From an uncultured Lachnospiraceae bacterium (GTDB lineage: Bacteria; Bacillota; Clostridia; Lachnospirales; Lachnospiraceae), in NCBI GenBank assembly GCA_902779305.1, contig CACZBD010000006.1, forward strand, positions 1 through 64,000: a stretch of 64,000 bases of DNA, written 5' to 3'. The notes below the pieces were generated by a model. That model worked only from the letters and a program-made list of their open reading frames with translations, made no database searches and was not told the origin of the DNA. How positions within the stretch are numbered: the stretch's first letter is position 1; every line of letters starts with the position of its first letter. Of the stretch, positions 27,710 to 37,000 are shown piece by piece. Made by a program: the position numbers and the translations under genes.

Positions 27710-28525
27710 CTATTTTAAACTGATCCTTAAGTTGAGCCATGCTCCGAAGAAAAAGAAGTACAGCCCCGCATAGATCCACACCAGCAGCATCACGACCATC
27801 GCAAGCGAACCGTACATGGAATAGGCATTATACTGTAGGATGTAATACGAAAACAGTTCCGTAAAGCCCCACCAGACAACGGAGGCCAAAAGCGCCCCCG
27901 GAAGCTGTTCCTTCAGGATCATGTGTCTTGCAGGCAGAAACTTATACATGAACAGAAACAGTAAAAACAGGAATACGATCACGATCAGATCGGAATAATG
28001 ATAGATCGAAGACGCGATCCCGTGAAGGTTTTCAAAATTCTGTTCGATCAGCCGAAAGATCCGCTTCCCGAACAGTCCGAGAATGAACAGCAACATCACG
28101 ACAACGATCATCAGCACCGTATACAGGATCGAGATCCCTCGGACAATGAAATAATTTCTGTTCTCATCCACATGATTGATCCGGTTGAGTCCCTTGGTGA
28201 TCGCAAGGATCCCGCGGGATGCGGACCATAGCAGTGTAATGATCGAGATCGGAAGGATCGCCCTGCTCCTGCTGTAGAGTCCGCGGATCAGGACTTCCGT
28301 TGCCATCTGAAAATCATCGGGGATGAACCTGACGATCAGCGTAATGAATTCCGTCTGCGAAAATGAAATATACGGAATGATATACAGAATGATCAGGATA
28401 AACGGGATCATCGAGATAAAAATAAAGAACGCCGCTCCGCTGGAATATACATCCAATTGAAACGACGACAGATTACCCAACGTTTCCCGAAACTTCTGCA
28501 ACAGCCGTTTTGATGTTTCTTTCAT
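27710..28525 (-). CDS. YihY/BrkB-family inner membrane protein
   Basis: A polytopic membrane protein of about 271 residues with six predicted helices and a signature LLWSASRGILAITKGLNRI in the middle. The family (once called ribonuclease BN by mistake) has no agreed biochemical function; transport or envelope roles are proposed. I place the start at the ATG at 28525. The longer TTG-initiated reading runs back through the terminator of the upstream RNA gene. The site before this ATG is poor and it begins only 12 bases after the RNA terminator, so expression may rely on readthrough or a promoter I cannot see. Confidence 0.85.
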   Translation of the reverse strand: MKETSKRLLQKFRETLGNLSSFQLDVYSSGAAFFIFISMIPFILIILYIIPYISFSQTEFITLIVRFIPDDFQMATEVLIRGLYSRSRAILPISIITLLWSASRGILAITKGLNRINHVDENRNYFIVRGISILYTVLMIVVVMLLFILGLFGKRIFRLIEQNFENLHGIASSIYHYSDLIVIVFLFLLFLFMYKFLPARHMILKEQLPGALLASVVWWGFTELFSYYILQYNAYSMYGSLAMVVMLLVWIYAGLYFFFFGAWLNLRISLK

Positions 28526-28536
28526 GATATATACCG

Positions 28537-28739
28537 AAAAAAAGCCCCGGCGTACCAGGACTTGTCCCAAAATGCAGTTCTTGTTTTTTGACTCCTAGCA
28601 ATGTCTGCCAGGTGGGTAACCGCAACCATCTTTCTGCCTTCCCCCGGTTGCTGCTGGGGCCTGACATACGCATGGCAATGTAGGAATCCCGTTTAAAGTG
28701 ATGTAGGTTCAAAAATACAAGAAACCCTGCACTTCGGGT
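28537..28739 (-). ncRNA. ssrS: Probable 6S RNA
   Basis: A stand-alone RNA gene with its own promoter and terminator and no open frame. The roughly 200-base transcript folds as a long rod. The outer stem pairs 28709-28731 with 28573-28591 (TTCTTGT and TTTTTGA against TCAAAAA and ACAAGAA). It is followed by an internal open region including ACATCACTTTAAACGG, inner stems ATTCCTA/TAGGAGT and ATGTC/GACAT, and a terminal hairpin GCAACC/GGTTGC. This promoter-bubble-like architecture and the length fit 6S RNA, which sequesters the housekeeping RNA polymerase. SRP RNA, tmRNA and RNase P signatures are absent. The 6S identity is from structure and not from an alignment. Confidence 0.7.
28544..28561 (-). 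terminator. Intrinsic terminator of the 6S-like RNA
   Basis: The minus strand has GTCCTGG-TACG-CCGGGGC, a 7-bp stem with a TACG tetraloop, followed directly by seven T residues (28537-28543). Confidence 0.92.
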
Positions 28740-28745
28740 AACTTT

Positions 28746-28774
28746 ATTATACAGGATTTCCGAAGAAATCACAA
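28746..28774 (-). promoter_or_regulatory. Promoter of the 6S-like RNA
   Basis: The minus strand has TTGTGA (28769-28774), a 17-base spacer and a perfect TATAAT (28746-28751), placing the RNA 5' end near 28739. It lies just after the methyltransferase gene. Confidence 0.8.
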
Positions 28775-28795
28775 GAACTTTTGTCCAAATCCCGT

Positions 28796-29821
28796 TTATT
28801 TTCGTTTTAAGATAAAATGCAGTTCGCTGGAGAACTCGCTCTCATCGAGAATCAGCTGCAGTTTGTCCATCAGCGGCACGAATTTCTCGGAAAAGAATGC
28901 GGCAAGTTCCGCCTCATTGTTCTTGGTAAGGGAAACCGTCAGGAACCGGTAGAGGTCATTGATATCGGAACCGAAGCGCCACTCATAAGCGATCTCAAAG
29001 CCCATCTGCTCAGCCATAACAGCAACGGACTCGTTGGAAAACAGATGCGTGTGCGTTCCGCCGGTGTGCCGGTTATAGCAATGCTGGTTGGCTGCTTCGA
29101 AGATCGTCGAGAATGAAAACATCGGAACGGATGCATAAACATAGCGGATGTTTTGATTTTCACGGATCGATGTCAGATTTTCGTCCAGATGGATCAGATG
29201 CTCGAGCACACCGATCGCAGAGATCACGTTGGCATCACTCTTTTTGATCACATCGATCGAATCGGTCAGCCCCACATGCTTTAAGATCTCTTCACCGGCC
29301 ATCAGATTCCCGTAATTCACCTGATTTTCCGACAGTTCGATTCCGGTGGCCTGCATCCCGCACTTTCTTGCGGCAGCCACAAAATAGCCGCAGCCGGCGC
29401 CGATATCGAGGATCTTGACCGGACTTAAACCTTCTTTTTCAAGTGAACTTGCCAGGAACTCCGCTTTTGGCACGTAGATCGAATTCAGCCGCCTTTCATA
29501 GCCTTCCCGATCGCTTGCGCTGTAGTTTTTGGAATAATCATCCTCCACATAAACCTTGCTCGCAAAAACATCCGTATCCTCATATTCCGAATTCAGATGC
29601 CCGCAGTGCTCACAGACGATGTAACCAAGAGAATGTGATGTGAACAGTTTCCTGCCAAGCGGGCGGCCGCAGATCTTGCAGACCGTACGTTTCGGCTGTG
29701 TGGACAGCACCTTTGCCATGTCATCCGCCATCGCAAGCATGCCGTCATTATCCTCAAAAAAATTCTTTTTCATGGAATTCAGGTTGCCGAAAGGCTTGCC
29801 GAATTTCTTTTCGGAACTCAT
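28796..29821 (-). CDS. Zinc-ribbon SAM-dependent methyltransferase
   Basis: A 341-residue class I methyltransferase. Residues about 48-75 contain two CxxC pairs (CKICGRP and CEHCGHL), a predicted zinc ribbon. The SAM-binding motif I is ILDIGAGCGYF near residue 140, followed by GIELSENQV. The layout recalls sugar C-methyltransferases with an N-terminal zinc domain and the Methyltransf_23 group. The substrate cannot be deduced. It starts 17 bases after tyrS with a good AAAGGA site and ends just before the 6S-like RNA promoter. No sugar-biosynthesis genes are nearby, so a housekeeping target is equally possible. Confidence 0.82.
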   Translation of the reverse strand: MSSEKKFGKPFGNLNSMKKNFFEDNDGMLAMADDMAKVLSTQPKRTVCKICGRPLGRKLFTSHSLGYIVCEHCGHLNSEYEDTDVFASKVYVEDDYSKNYSASDREGYERRLNSIYVPKAEFLASSLEKEGLSPVKILDIGAGCGYFVAAARKCGMQATGIELSENQVNYGNLMAGEEILKHVGLTDSIDVIKKSDANVISAIGVLEHLIHLDENLTSIRENQNIRYVYASVPMFSFSTIFEAANQHCYNRHTGGTHTHLFSNESVAVMAEQMGFEIAYEWRFGSDINDLYRFLTVSLTKNNEAELAAFFSEKFVPLMDKLQLILDESEFSSELHFILKRK

Positions 29822-29838
29822 CGATCCAAATCCTTTCT

Positions 29839-31056
29839 TTAAGCAGTGACCTTCTTGAAGCTCTTTTTGCCTTTTTTCAGTACCACGCCGTCCCCGATCT
29901 CATCTTTGGTCATCGAGAAATGGATGTCGCTTACCTTCTCGCCGTTTATGCTGACGCCGCCCTGCTCCACGTTCCTTCTCGCATCGGACCTCGTCGGACA
30001 AAGTCCTGCTGCAACAAGCATCTGCAGAATATCCACGGCACCGTCCCTGTAATCGGAATCCTGAAGTTGGGCCTTTGGCATATCGGCATCATCTCCGGAT
30101 ACAAAGATCGCCTTGGCTGCGCTCTGCGCTTTCTTTGCTTCCTCTTCGCCGTGCACGAGTTTGGTAAGCTCGTATGCCAGGATCTCTTTTGCGGTATTTA
30201 ACTGCGCACCTTCCCAGGAGTCCATCGCATCGATTTCCTCAAGCGGCAGGAATGTCAGCATTCTGATGCACTTTAAGACATCATCATCTGAAACGTTTCT
30301 CCAGTACTGGTAAAAATCATACGGGGAGGTTTTTGCGGGATCAAGCCATACCGCACCGCTGGCGGTCTTGCCCATCTTCTTGCCCTCGGAATTAAGGAGC
30401 AACGTGATGGTCATGGCATAAGCATCTTTGCCGAGTTTCCTGCGGATCAGCTCCGTTCCGCCGAGCATGTTGCTCCACTGGTCGTCCCCGCCGAACTGCA
30501 TGTTACAGCCGTATTTCTGGTACAATGCATAAAAATCATAGCTCTGCATGATCATGTAATTGAATTCCAGGAAGGATAATCCCTTTTCCATACGCTGCTT
30601 GTAGCATTCCGCCCGCAGCATGTTGTTGACGGAAAAGCAGGCGCCGACTTCCCGCAGCAATTCAATGTAATTCAGATCCAGCAGCCAGTCCGCGTTGTTG
30701 ACCATCAGGGCTTTCCCGTCCGAAAAATCAATAAAGCGGCTCATCTGCTGCTTAAAGCATTCGCAGTTGTGCTCGATCGTTTCCTTGGTCAGCATCTGCC
30801 GCATATCGGTCCTTCCGGTCGGGTCCCCGATCATGCCGGTTCCGCCGCCGATCAGGGCGATGGGCTTATTCCCGGCCATCTGCAGTCTTTTCATCAGGCA
30901 GAGCGCCATAAAATGTCCGACATGCAGACTGTCGGCAGTCGGATCGAAACCGATGTAAAACACGGCTTTCCCGTTGTCGATCAGTTCCCGGATCTCTTTT
31001 TCGTCTGTCACCTGCGCGATCAGACCTCTTGCAACCAGTTCGTCATAGATCTTCAC
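29839..31056 (-). CDS. tyrS: Tyrosine-tRNA ligase
   Basis: Charges tRNA-Tyr. The product is 405 residues from a GTG start at 31056, chosen because GGGAGGAAAATC precedes it and the protein then begins [18 protein letters not shown], the standard family N-terminus. An in-frame ATG 111 bases upstream adds an unlikely leader. The class I signatures are present: HVGH in [10 protein letters not shown] and a KMSKS variant KMGKT in [13 protein letters not shown]-terminal S4 RNA-binding domain occupies about the last 65 residues. It is followed by the methyltransferase. No T-box leader was recognised, although many Firmicutes tyrS genes have one. Confidence 0.96.
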   Translation of the reverse strand: MKIYDELVARGLIAQVTDEKEIRELIDNGKAVFYIGFDPTADSLHVGHFMALCLMKRLQMAGNKPIALIGGGTGMIGDPTGRTDMRQMLTKETIEHNCECFKQQMSRFIDFSDGKALMVNNADWLLDLNYIELLREVGACFSVNNMLRAECYKQRMEKGLSFLEFNYMIMQSYDFYALYQKYGCNMQFGGDDQWSNMLGGTELIRRKLGKDAYAMTITLLLNSEGKKMGKTASGAVWLDPAKTSPYDFYQYWRNVSDDDVLKCIRMLTFLPLEEIDAMDSWEGAQLNTAKEILAYELTKLVHGEEEAKKAQSAAKAIFVSGDDADMPKAQLQDSDYRDGAVDILQMLVAAGLCPTRSDARRNVEQGGVSINGEKVSDIHFSMTKDEIGDGVVLKKGKKSFKKVTA

Positions 31057-31120
31057 GATTTTCCTCCCATAAGCAGGAATTCCTGCTTCTCTTCCTTTCA
31101 TTTCAAACAATCTGTCAGTT

Positions 31121-31149
31121 AGTATAACATACAGATAAAAGGCGGGCAA
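31121..31149 (-). promoter_or_regulatory. Candidate promoter of tyrS
   Basis: The minus strand has TTGCCC (31144-31149), a 17-base spacer and TATACT (31121-31126). The -35 lies inside the pckA terminator stem, which makes the call tentative. Confidence 0.4.
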
Positions 31150-31161
31150 TGCCCGCCTTTT
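31137..31161 (-). terminator. Intrinsic terminator of pckA
   Basis: AAAAGGCGGGC-AAT-GCCCGCCTTTT forms an 11-bp stem with a 3-base loop and T-runs on both strands. It begins 30 bases after the pckA stop codon. Confidence 0.9.
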
Positions 31162-31190
31162 GATCAATCCTCATAAACAGAAGTATAAGA

Positions 31191-32804
31191 TCAAAGCTTC
31201 GGTCCTGCTGCAACCAGTGCCTTACCTGCAGCATTTCCTTCGTACTTCGCAAAGTTCTTGATGAATCTGCCTGCAAGATCCTTTGCCTTCTCATCCCATT
31301 CGGATGCGTTTGCATAGGTATCTCTCGGGTCAAGGATCGCGGGATCAACGCCCGGCAGTTCTGTCGGAACTTCAAAATCAAAGACAGGGATCTTCTTGGT
31401 AGGAGCCTTCAGCACGTCACCGTTCAAGATCGCATCGATGATGCCTCTGGTATCCTTGATGGAAATTCTCTTGCCTGTGCCGTTCCAGCCTGTATTAACC
31501 AGATAAGCCTTCGCACCGCTCTTCTGCATTCTCTTAACGAGTTCCTCACCGTACTTGGTCGGATGCAGCTCTAAGAATGCCTGACCGAAGCATGCACTGA
31601 AGGTAGGTGTGGGCTCTGTGATGCCGCGCTCCGTACCTGCAAGCTTTGCGGTAAATCCGGACAGGAAGTAATACTGTGTCTGCTCCGGTGTTAAGATCGA
31701 AACCGGAGGGAGTACGCCGAACGCATCAGCGGATAAGAAGATCACATTGTCTGCAGCCGGGCCCGAAGAAGTCGGGTTTACATTGAGAACGATGTTCTTA
31801 ATGTGCTCGATCGGATAGGAAACACGGGTATTTTCCGTAACGGACTTGTCGGCAAAATCGATCTTGCCTGCGCCGTCTACGGTAACGTTCTCTAACAGAG
31901 CATTTCTCTTGATCGCATTGTAGATATCCGGCTCGGATTCCTTATCCAGGTTGATGACTTTCGCATAGCAGCCGCCTTCAAAGTTGAAGACACCGTTGTC
32001 ATCCCAGCCGTGCTCGTCATCACCGATGAGCAGTCTCTTGGGATCTGTGGAAAGTGTGGTCTTACCTGTTCCGGAAAGTCCGAAGAAGATCGCGGTGTTC
32101 TTTCCGTTCATATCTGTATTTGCGGAGCAGTGCATTGCTGCGATCCCCTGCAGAGGCAGATAGTAGTTCATCATGGAGAACATACCCTTCTTCATTTCGC
32201 CGCCGTACCATGTGTTCAGGATCACCTGCTCACGGGAAGATACGTTAAATGCAACACAGGTCTCGGAATTTAAGCCGAGTTCCTTATAATTCTCAACTTT
32301 TGCCTTGGAAGCTGTATATACTACAAAGTTCGGCTCAAAGGAAGCCTCTTCTTCTGCGGTGGGCTTGATGAACATGTTTCTTACGAAGTGTGCCTGCCAT
32401 GCAACTTCCATGATGAAGCGGACTGCCATTCTCGTATCCTTGTTTGCGCCGCAGAATGCGTCTACAACAAACAGTCTCTTGCCGGAAAGCTGCTTCTTGG
32501 CAAGATCACGAACATATTCCCAGGTCTTCTCATCCATCGGATGGTTGTCGTTCTTATACTCCTCAGATGTCCACCATACCGTATCTTTGGACTTTTCATC
32601 CATAACGATATATTTGTCTTTGGGGGAACGGCCGGTATAGATACCCGTCATAACGTTTACGGTATCCAGCTCCGTGAGCGTACCCTTGTCAAAACCTGTC
32701 AGATCGCTCTTCATTTCCTCATCGAACAGTAATTCGTAAGAAGGATTGTAGACGACCTCGCTGACACCTGTGATGCCATACTTGCTTAAATCGATGTTTG
32801 CCAT
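31191..32804 (-). CDS. pckA: Phosphoenolpyruvate carboxykinase (ATP)
   Basis: Interconverts oxaloacetate plus ATP with PEP, CO2 and ADP. In fermenting anaerobes it often runs toward oxaloacetate. The 537 residues include the kinase P-loop [11 protein letters not shown], the metal and substrate motifs [20 protein letters not shown] and [11 protein letters not shown], and the R-rich [10 protein letters not shown] near the N-terminus. This is the ATP-dependent family rather than the GTP type. It is a single gene with a GAGGTAAGGTAA site, its own promoter and a strong terminator. By supplying oxaloacetate it would feed both citrate synthases in this window. Confidence 0.97.
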   Translation of the reverse strand: MANIDLSKYGITGVSEVVYNPSYELLFDEEMKSDLTGFDKGTLTELDTVNVMTGIYTGRSPKDKYIVMDEKSKDTVWWTSEEYKNDNHPMDEKTWEYVRDLAKKQLSGKRLFVVDAFCGANKDTRMAVRFIMEVAWQAHFVRNMFIKPTAEEEASFEPNFVVYTASKAKVENYKELGLNSETCVAFNVSSREQVILNTWYGGEMKKGMFSMMNYYLPLQGIAAMHCSANTDMNGKNTAIFFGLSGTGKTTLSTDPKRLLIGDDEHGWDDNGVFNFEGGCYAKVINLDKESEPDIYNAIKRNALLENVTVDGAGKIDFADKSVTENTRVSYPIEHIKNIVLNVNPTSSGPAADNVIFLSADAFGVLPPVSILTPEQTQYYFLSGFTAKLAGTERGITEPTPTFSACFGQAFLELHPTKYGEELVKRMQKSGAKAYLVNTGWNGTGKRISIKDTRGIIDAILNGDVLKAPTKKIPVFDFEVPTELPGVDPAILDPRDTYANASEWDEKAKDLAGRFIKNFAKYEGNAAGKALVAAGPKL

Positions 32805-32857
32805 TTACCTTACCTCACTTTGTATTAAAATAAGTACACAAAAAAGTTCCATTGACT

Positions 32858-32885
32858 ATTATACATATTCTTTTTGATTTGTCAC
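32858..32885 (-). promoter_or_regulatory. Putative promoter of pckA
   Basis: The minus strand has GTGACA (32880-32885), a 16-base spacer and a perfect TATAAT (32858-32863), 53 bases before the pckA start. Confidence 0.55.
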
Positions 32886-33201
32886 GCTTTTTTTCGTACC
32901 AAAACCAATGCAAATCACCCGCTCAATTAACAACAAGGTCGTATTCGTAATAGTATTTATGGCACATGGCTTCTTCCACTATGATTTTTATAAATCAAGC
33001 AGTGGGATTTTTATTGACAATAATCCTGCATAGGAGTAGTATTATGACGAAAAAAGAAATGTGGTTGGCGATTTCGCCGAGCCGTACAGCGTTTGCTCAA
33101 GCGGGGTACTACGTTTCTTTTTTTATTGTTACTATATCATATAGAAACAGTTTATTCTCTGCGTTACACCGTATAACCATATCTGATTTACATTCTAGTC
33201 G
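32886..33201. other. AT-rich gap with no assured gene
   Basis: About 315 bases lie between the pckA promoter and the end of the AbiEi-like gene. The only candidate is a 63-codon plus-strand frame from the ATG at 33044, which runs to 33235 and has AGGAG seven bases before it. It starts MTKKEMWLAISPSRTAFAQA, has a short hydrophobic stretch, and its tail is antisense to the AbiEi-like gene. I do not recognise it. A TTGACA at 33014 and TAGTAT 17 bases on would start transcription after the ATG, so promoter and start conflict. It may be chance or a relic of a lost gene. Confidence 0.3.
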
Positions 33202-33819
33202 TTATACCAGTTCACGCATCAACCCTCCTTCATAAATATTTCGATAAACTTTATCCGGATACAGCGGCAGATACTCTTTCACTGTCTGAAAATCTAATTT
33301 GACTTCCGATACATATTTCTCGAGTTTTGAAATGAGTTCAGTGCCTGATATCTCGCTGTACTTGTCTATCATGGTCATTAGATCCAAAAACTGGAGTGCC
33401 GATCTGTTTTTTTTTGTTACAACAGTAACCGGTTTATAAACCACAATCGTATTTCCGTCAATTACCTGTTTTCGTTGCTTCGTGGTAGCTTCATTACTGC
33501 ATATCTCATAGCATGACGGGTTTTGTGTTGACAATCCGTAATGATTTATAAGCTGTAATCCCGTAATATAACCAGCAACTTTTCCTTCCACGGTAAGATA
33601 TTTCTTTTCTATATATTTATCCATGGAAATCTTTCCTTTTGTTCCAAGTACTGTCATATAGGATAGATAATACACGCCATTATATAGGCGTTCTAATCTT
33701 CCGGTATCCACAAGTTTTTTCATCTCCTGCCTGATGTAATCTTTGGACTCTCCCGGAAGTTCGCATAAAAAAATTGGTTCCCCGTCTTTATAATTTTCGA
33801 TAATGTAATCAAATAGCAT
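33202..33819 (-). CDS. AbiEi-like antitoxin / DUF6088-type regulator, apparently orphan
   Basis: About 205 residues with an N-terminal winged-helix-like region (EIPGES-type CELPGESKDYIRQEMKKLVDTGRL followed by LYNGVYYL) and a C-terminal part typical of AbiEi/DUF6088 antitoxin-like proteins. In type IV toxin-antitoxin loci such a gene is followed by an AbiEii nucleotidyltransferase toxin. None follows here; the next 400 bases downstream hold only the gap before pckA. The start is set at 33819 (GTGAGG nine bases before). The longer frame begins inside a terminator and upstream of the predicted transcription start. The gene is AT-rich compared with its neighbours, suggesting horizontal origin. 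Confidence 0.7.
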   Translation of the reverse strand: MLFDYIIENYKDGEPIFLCELPGESKDYIRQEMKKLVDTGRLERLYNGVYYLSYMTVLGTKGKISMDKYIEKKYLTVEGKVAGYITGLQLINHYGLSTQNPSCYEICSNEATTKQRKQVIDGNTIVVYKPVTVVTKKNRSALQFLDLMTMIDKYSEISGTELISKLEKYVSEVKLDFQTVKEYLPLYPDKVYRNIYEGGLMRELV

Positions 33820-33861
33820 TCCAGCGCGCCTCACATTTTTGAAATTTATTATTTCATATTT

Positions 33862-33890
33862 ATGATACATGCGAACGGTTCTAATTTCAA
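33862..33890 (-). promoter_or_regulatory. Putative promoter of the AbiEi-like gene
   Basis: The minus strand has TTGAAA (33885-33890), a 17-base spacer and TATCAT (33862-33867), directly after the terminator of the large LRR gene. Confidence 0.6.
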
Positions 33891-33894
33891 GTAG

Positions 33895-33930
33895 AAAAAC
33901 CGTAATCACACCTTAGATGTGACTACGGTT
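33895..33930 (-). terminator. Intrinsic terminator of the 2065-residue LRR gene
   Basis: The minus strand pairs AACCGTAGTCACA with TGTGATTACGGTT (13 bp with one G-U), has a 7-base loop and continues with TTT CT. It lies about 100 bases beyond the gene's stop codon. Confidence 0.85.
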
Positions 33931-34033
33931 CCTCAATATTCCTAATATAAATCCTTTCATCAGCCAACAGGCAGTTTCGGGATCACTTCCAGAAAAGCGA
34001 TTCAATAGCGGGCAGTCTGCCTCTTCCCGAAAA

Positions 34034-37000
34034 TCACAACCCGATCGCTTGTTTGAGTGCATCCCACAGGTCTGCGATGTTCTTGGTCCCGATACTGAAC
34101 TGCGTCTTCGTGGAACCGATAAATTTTCGCGTATCGCTCGTGGCACCCGTTACGATCAGGGTCGCTTTCCCCTTATGTACATTGTTGGCATAGGACAGGG
34201 TATAATCCTTTCCGTATTCGAGTTTCGTATACTTCTTCCCGTCAAGCTTGTATTCCACCACTACGGTCCCGGTCTTCGGATCGCTGAACTCTATTGGTTC
34301 TCCGGTGAAGGGAACACTTGTCAGCTTCTTGTTTTTATTGCTTAAAGGATCATAGCCCGGTCCGTAGATCGTGACCTTTGCCTTGCTGATATCAAAGACA
34401 TTTTCTTTTGTCTTATGCACCTTGTAGTTTGTATCAACAGTGCCGCCATAATTCCCTTTTCCCGTGATCCTTACATATACTGTTGCAAAATCCTTTCCCT
34501 CCGGGATCTCCAGCTTACTCTGTTTCGTGATCTTCTTATCTTCAGCGTATGTTTCGTCCTTGAAGTATTCGGCCGTGTAATCTTTTGCAGAAAGCAGCGC
34601 GCCGTTTACTTCCACAGCCGGTAAGGATGCGTACAGATCCGCTTTGTTTTTATAAGCCACATCCTTTACCGTGACCTTCACATTATCAGCCGCTTCATGC
34701 ACATTCTTTTCGATCGTAAGCGGCCGGATCGTGAACATGTAGTCTTCAATGCCTTTTCGTTTGTCATTCTTGATCGCCGGTGTGCCCTTGAAGTTTCCGA
34801 TAAAGTTGATGGTATAGGTTGCCTTCTTTGTATCCGTGCTTGCGGCTTTGTTGTCCTTATAGGCGATCGTATAATCACGTCCTTCTTTCAGGCGGATCTG
34901 CGCAAAATCGTCATCAGAATAATATACACTTAGTTTCTCTCCAACAGTTACGCCTGCCGGATCATAGATGTAGGTATCCAACTCTTTGAGTTCTGCCGCA
35001 TTGGTTTTGAACGATCCGTCCGCGGCTGTCTTTACAGCTAACGGTTTTACGGTCAGTTTCTGGGCAACCGTTCCTGTGTACTCACCTGTTCCTACCACCT
35101 GCACGGTCTTGGTTCCGGCAACTGTCAGGTTCGCAGGATAGGTAATCGTAAACCCTGCATCAAGAGGATGTTCCTTCCTTTTATCGGCGGAATCATATAC
35201 CTTGATGCGGGAAGCAAAGAGTTCCTTCATATCATCATCCGTCATGAAAGGATTAAATACGATCGGAGTCTTCGTATCCGCTACGATCTTGAAGGTCTTC
35301 AGGTTCTTTTTGTTTTCGACCACCCGGACAGGGATCTTCAAAGATCCTGTGAAGTTCCCTTTGCCGGATACGAGCATCTCGCCGTCTTCCGTATATTTCT
35401 TGTTCGCATTTTCAACCGTATAGTCTTTTGCGGCAAGTTTATAGGATCCAAATGTAAGGATGGGCGTGGCCTTACTGTTCTTGGCAACAGCAACCGTTCC
35501 GACGCTGATCCCTGCAGCAGGTTTTGTGGTTCCGTCCCCAATGCTTGCAGGAAGGATCTTAAACGGAATGACCGCCTTGCCTGCATAGTCGCCTTTACCC
35601 GTAACGGTGATCTTGGCTCCCTCAACAACTTCGCCGTCTTTGTTTCTTTTTACATTGACATTGCCGGAATACTTGATGCTGTAGTCCGCTGATGTCAGTT
35701 TCTTTCCGTGATAGTATACTTCCGGGACCGGTTTGATCTCGCTTCCGGTGTAAGCATAAGGATCCACCGTGGCAACAAAGATCTGGTCCTCAACTTCCAC
35801 TTTCTGATAAGATACTTCGAGCGTTGCAAATATATCATCTGTATTAGCACTCACAAAAGCACCATCATGCAGCGCCCTGATCGTCAGCGTATCCTTATAT
35901 TCCCCGACTTCTGCCGTTTTTGTCTCATCCGGCACGATCGTAAATGTTGTGCTTTCCCCGCTGCTAAGCCTTGTTTTTTGGAAACCGCTGACTGTAAAGT
36001 ACCCGGATTCAGATTGGACCGGCTGCAGCCTTATCCCATCTGCATCCCGGTTGGTGATCGTTATGGTCTTTGTTTCCGGAACCATATCGGAAGGTGCAAC
36101 AAAGTCAACCACAGCGGGATTAAAGGACAGGACCTGCGGATAGAAACGCACAGTCTGCACCTTATCTCCATTTGCATCCACGATGTGACCGGCATTTTCG
36201 CCGGAGTCAGCTATATAACCGCCTTCCGGTTTGATCATGTTGAGGGTATCTTCGATCGTTATGGAATGCCCCTCATAATTTTCCAGTAGGATCGCTTCCT
36301 TACCGGTACAGTCGATGATCGCATCACCGCCTAATATGACATCCGCTGCTTTGATACACGAATCCGGTGCAGTTATCAAACCGGAGGAAGATGTAGGCAC
36401 TTTCAGATCCACTTCTCCGCCCGTGATCGTAACGGTTCCCGCCGCGATCATGGGGTGGGGGTAACGCGTGGATAAGGATTGTTTTCGGTATTCCAACTTT
36501 CCGCCTGTTACGGTGATACCACCGCTCGCACTTTTAAGCCCTCCTGTCGTGATGTTTCCGCCTTCGATCCGGATATCTCTGCCCGGGTCAACCGTTGATT
36601 TCACGGTCAGTCTTCCGGACTCTTCTCCCGTGATCGTCAGGTTGTAGGGACTGCCCTCATCAAACTTGATCTCCTGGATAGTCTTTCCGGTGTTTTTCCC
36701 GATATGCAGTATGGTATCACCGGTCATGACATAAGTGGCATTCGAAGTCAGTCTGCCGGCCTCCATCTCTCCCGTTAAGAAATAACCTACATTACAGGTA
36801 AGAGCTACTTCAAATGTATCAACCGTCAGCCTGCCAGCGGTATTGATCTGCAGCGTTTCTGTATGCTCTCCCACTTCCAGCCCCGCAACGGGTCTGATGG
36901 TAAAGCGCACACTGCTTCCTGCAGCCACGTTTGTCAGGTCATCCTCTGTTGTGATCTCAAAGTTTTCGGACTGCGGCATTGCAAGCGCCACAGCAAAGTT

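Noticed and set aside
28537..28739. SRP RNA, tmRNA or RNase P RNA as the identity of the RNA gene
   Set aside because: The conserved SRP helix 8 sequence, the tRNA-like ends of tmRNA and the RNase P core motifs are not present, and the rod-like fold suits 6S RNA better.
28473..28772. A 99-codon minus-strand frame over the RNA gene
   Set aside because: It crosses the RNA promoter and terminator and has no ribosome binding site or domain; the structured RNA explains the sequence.
26580..31190. T-box leaders in front of pheS or tyrS
   Set aside because: The T-box sequence GGGUGGNACCGCG and the long leader hairpins were not found in the short gaps before these genes.
33014..33042. TTGACA and TAGTAT as promoter of the 63-codon frame
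   Set aside because: Transcription would begin after the ATG, so this promoter cannot serve the frame.
34034..34110. LPXTG-type anchor at the end of the 2065-residue protein
   Set aside because: The C-terminus has no PxTG motif, hydrophobic helix or basic tail.
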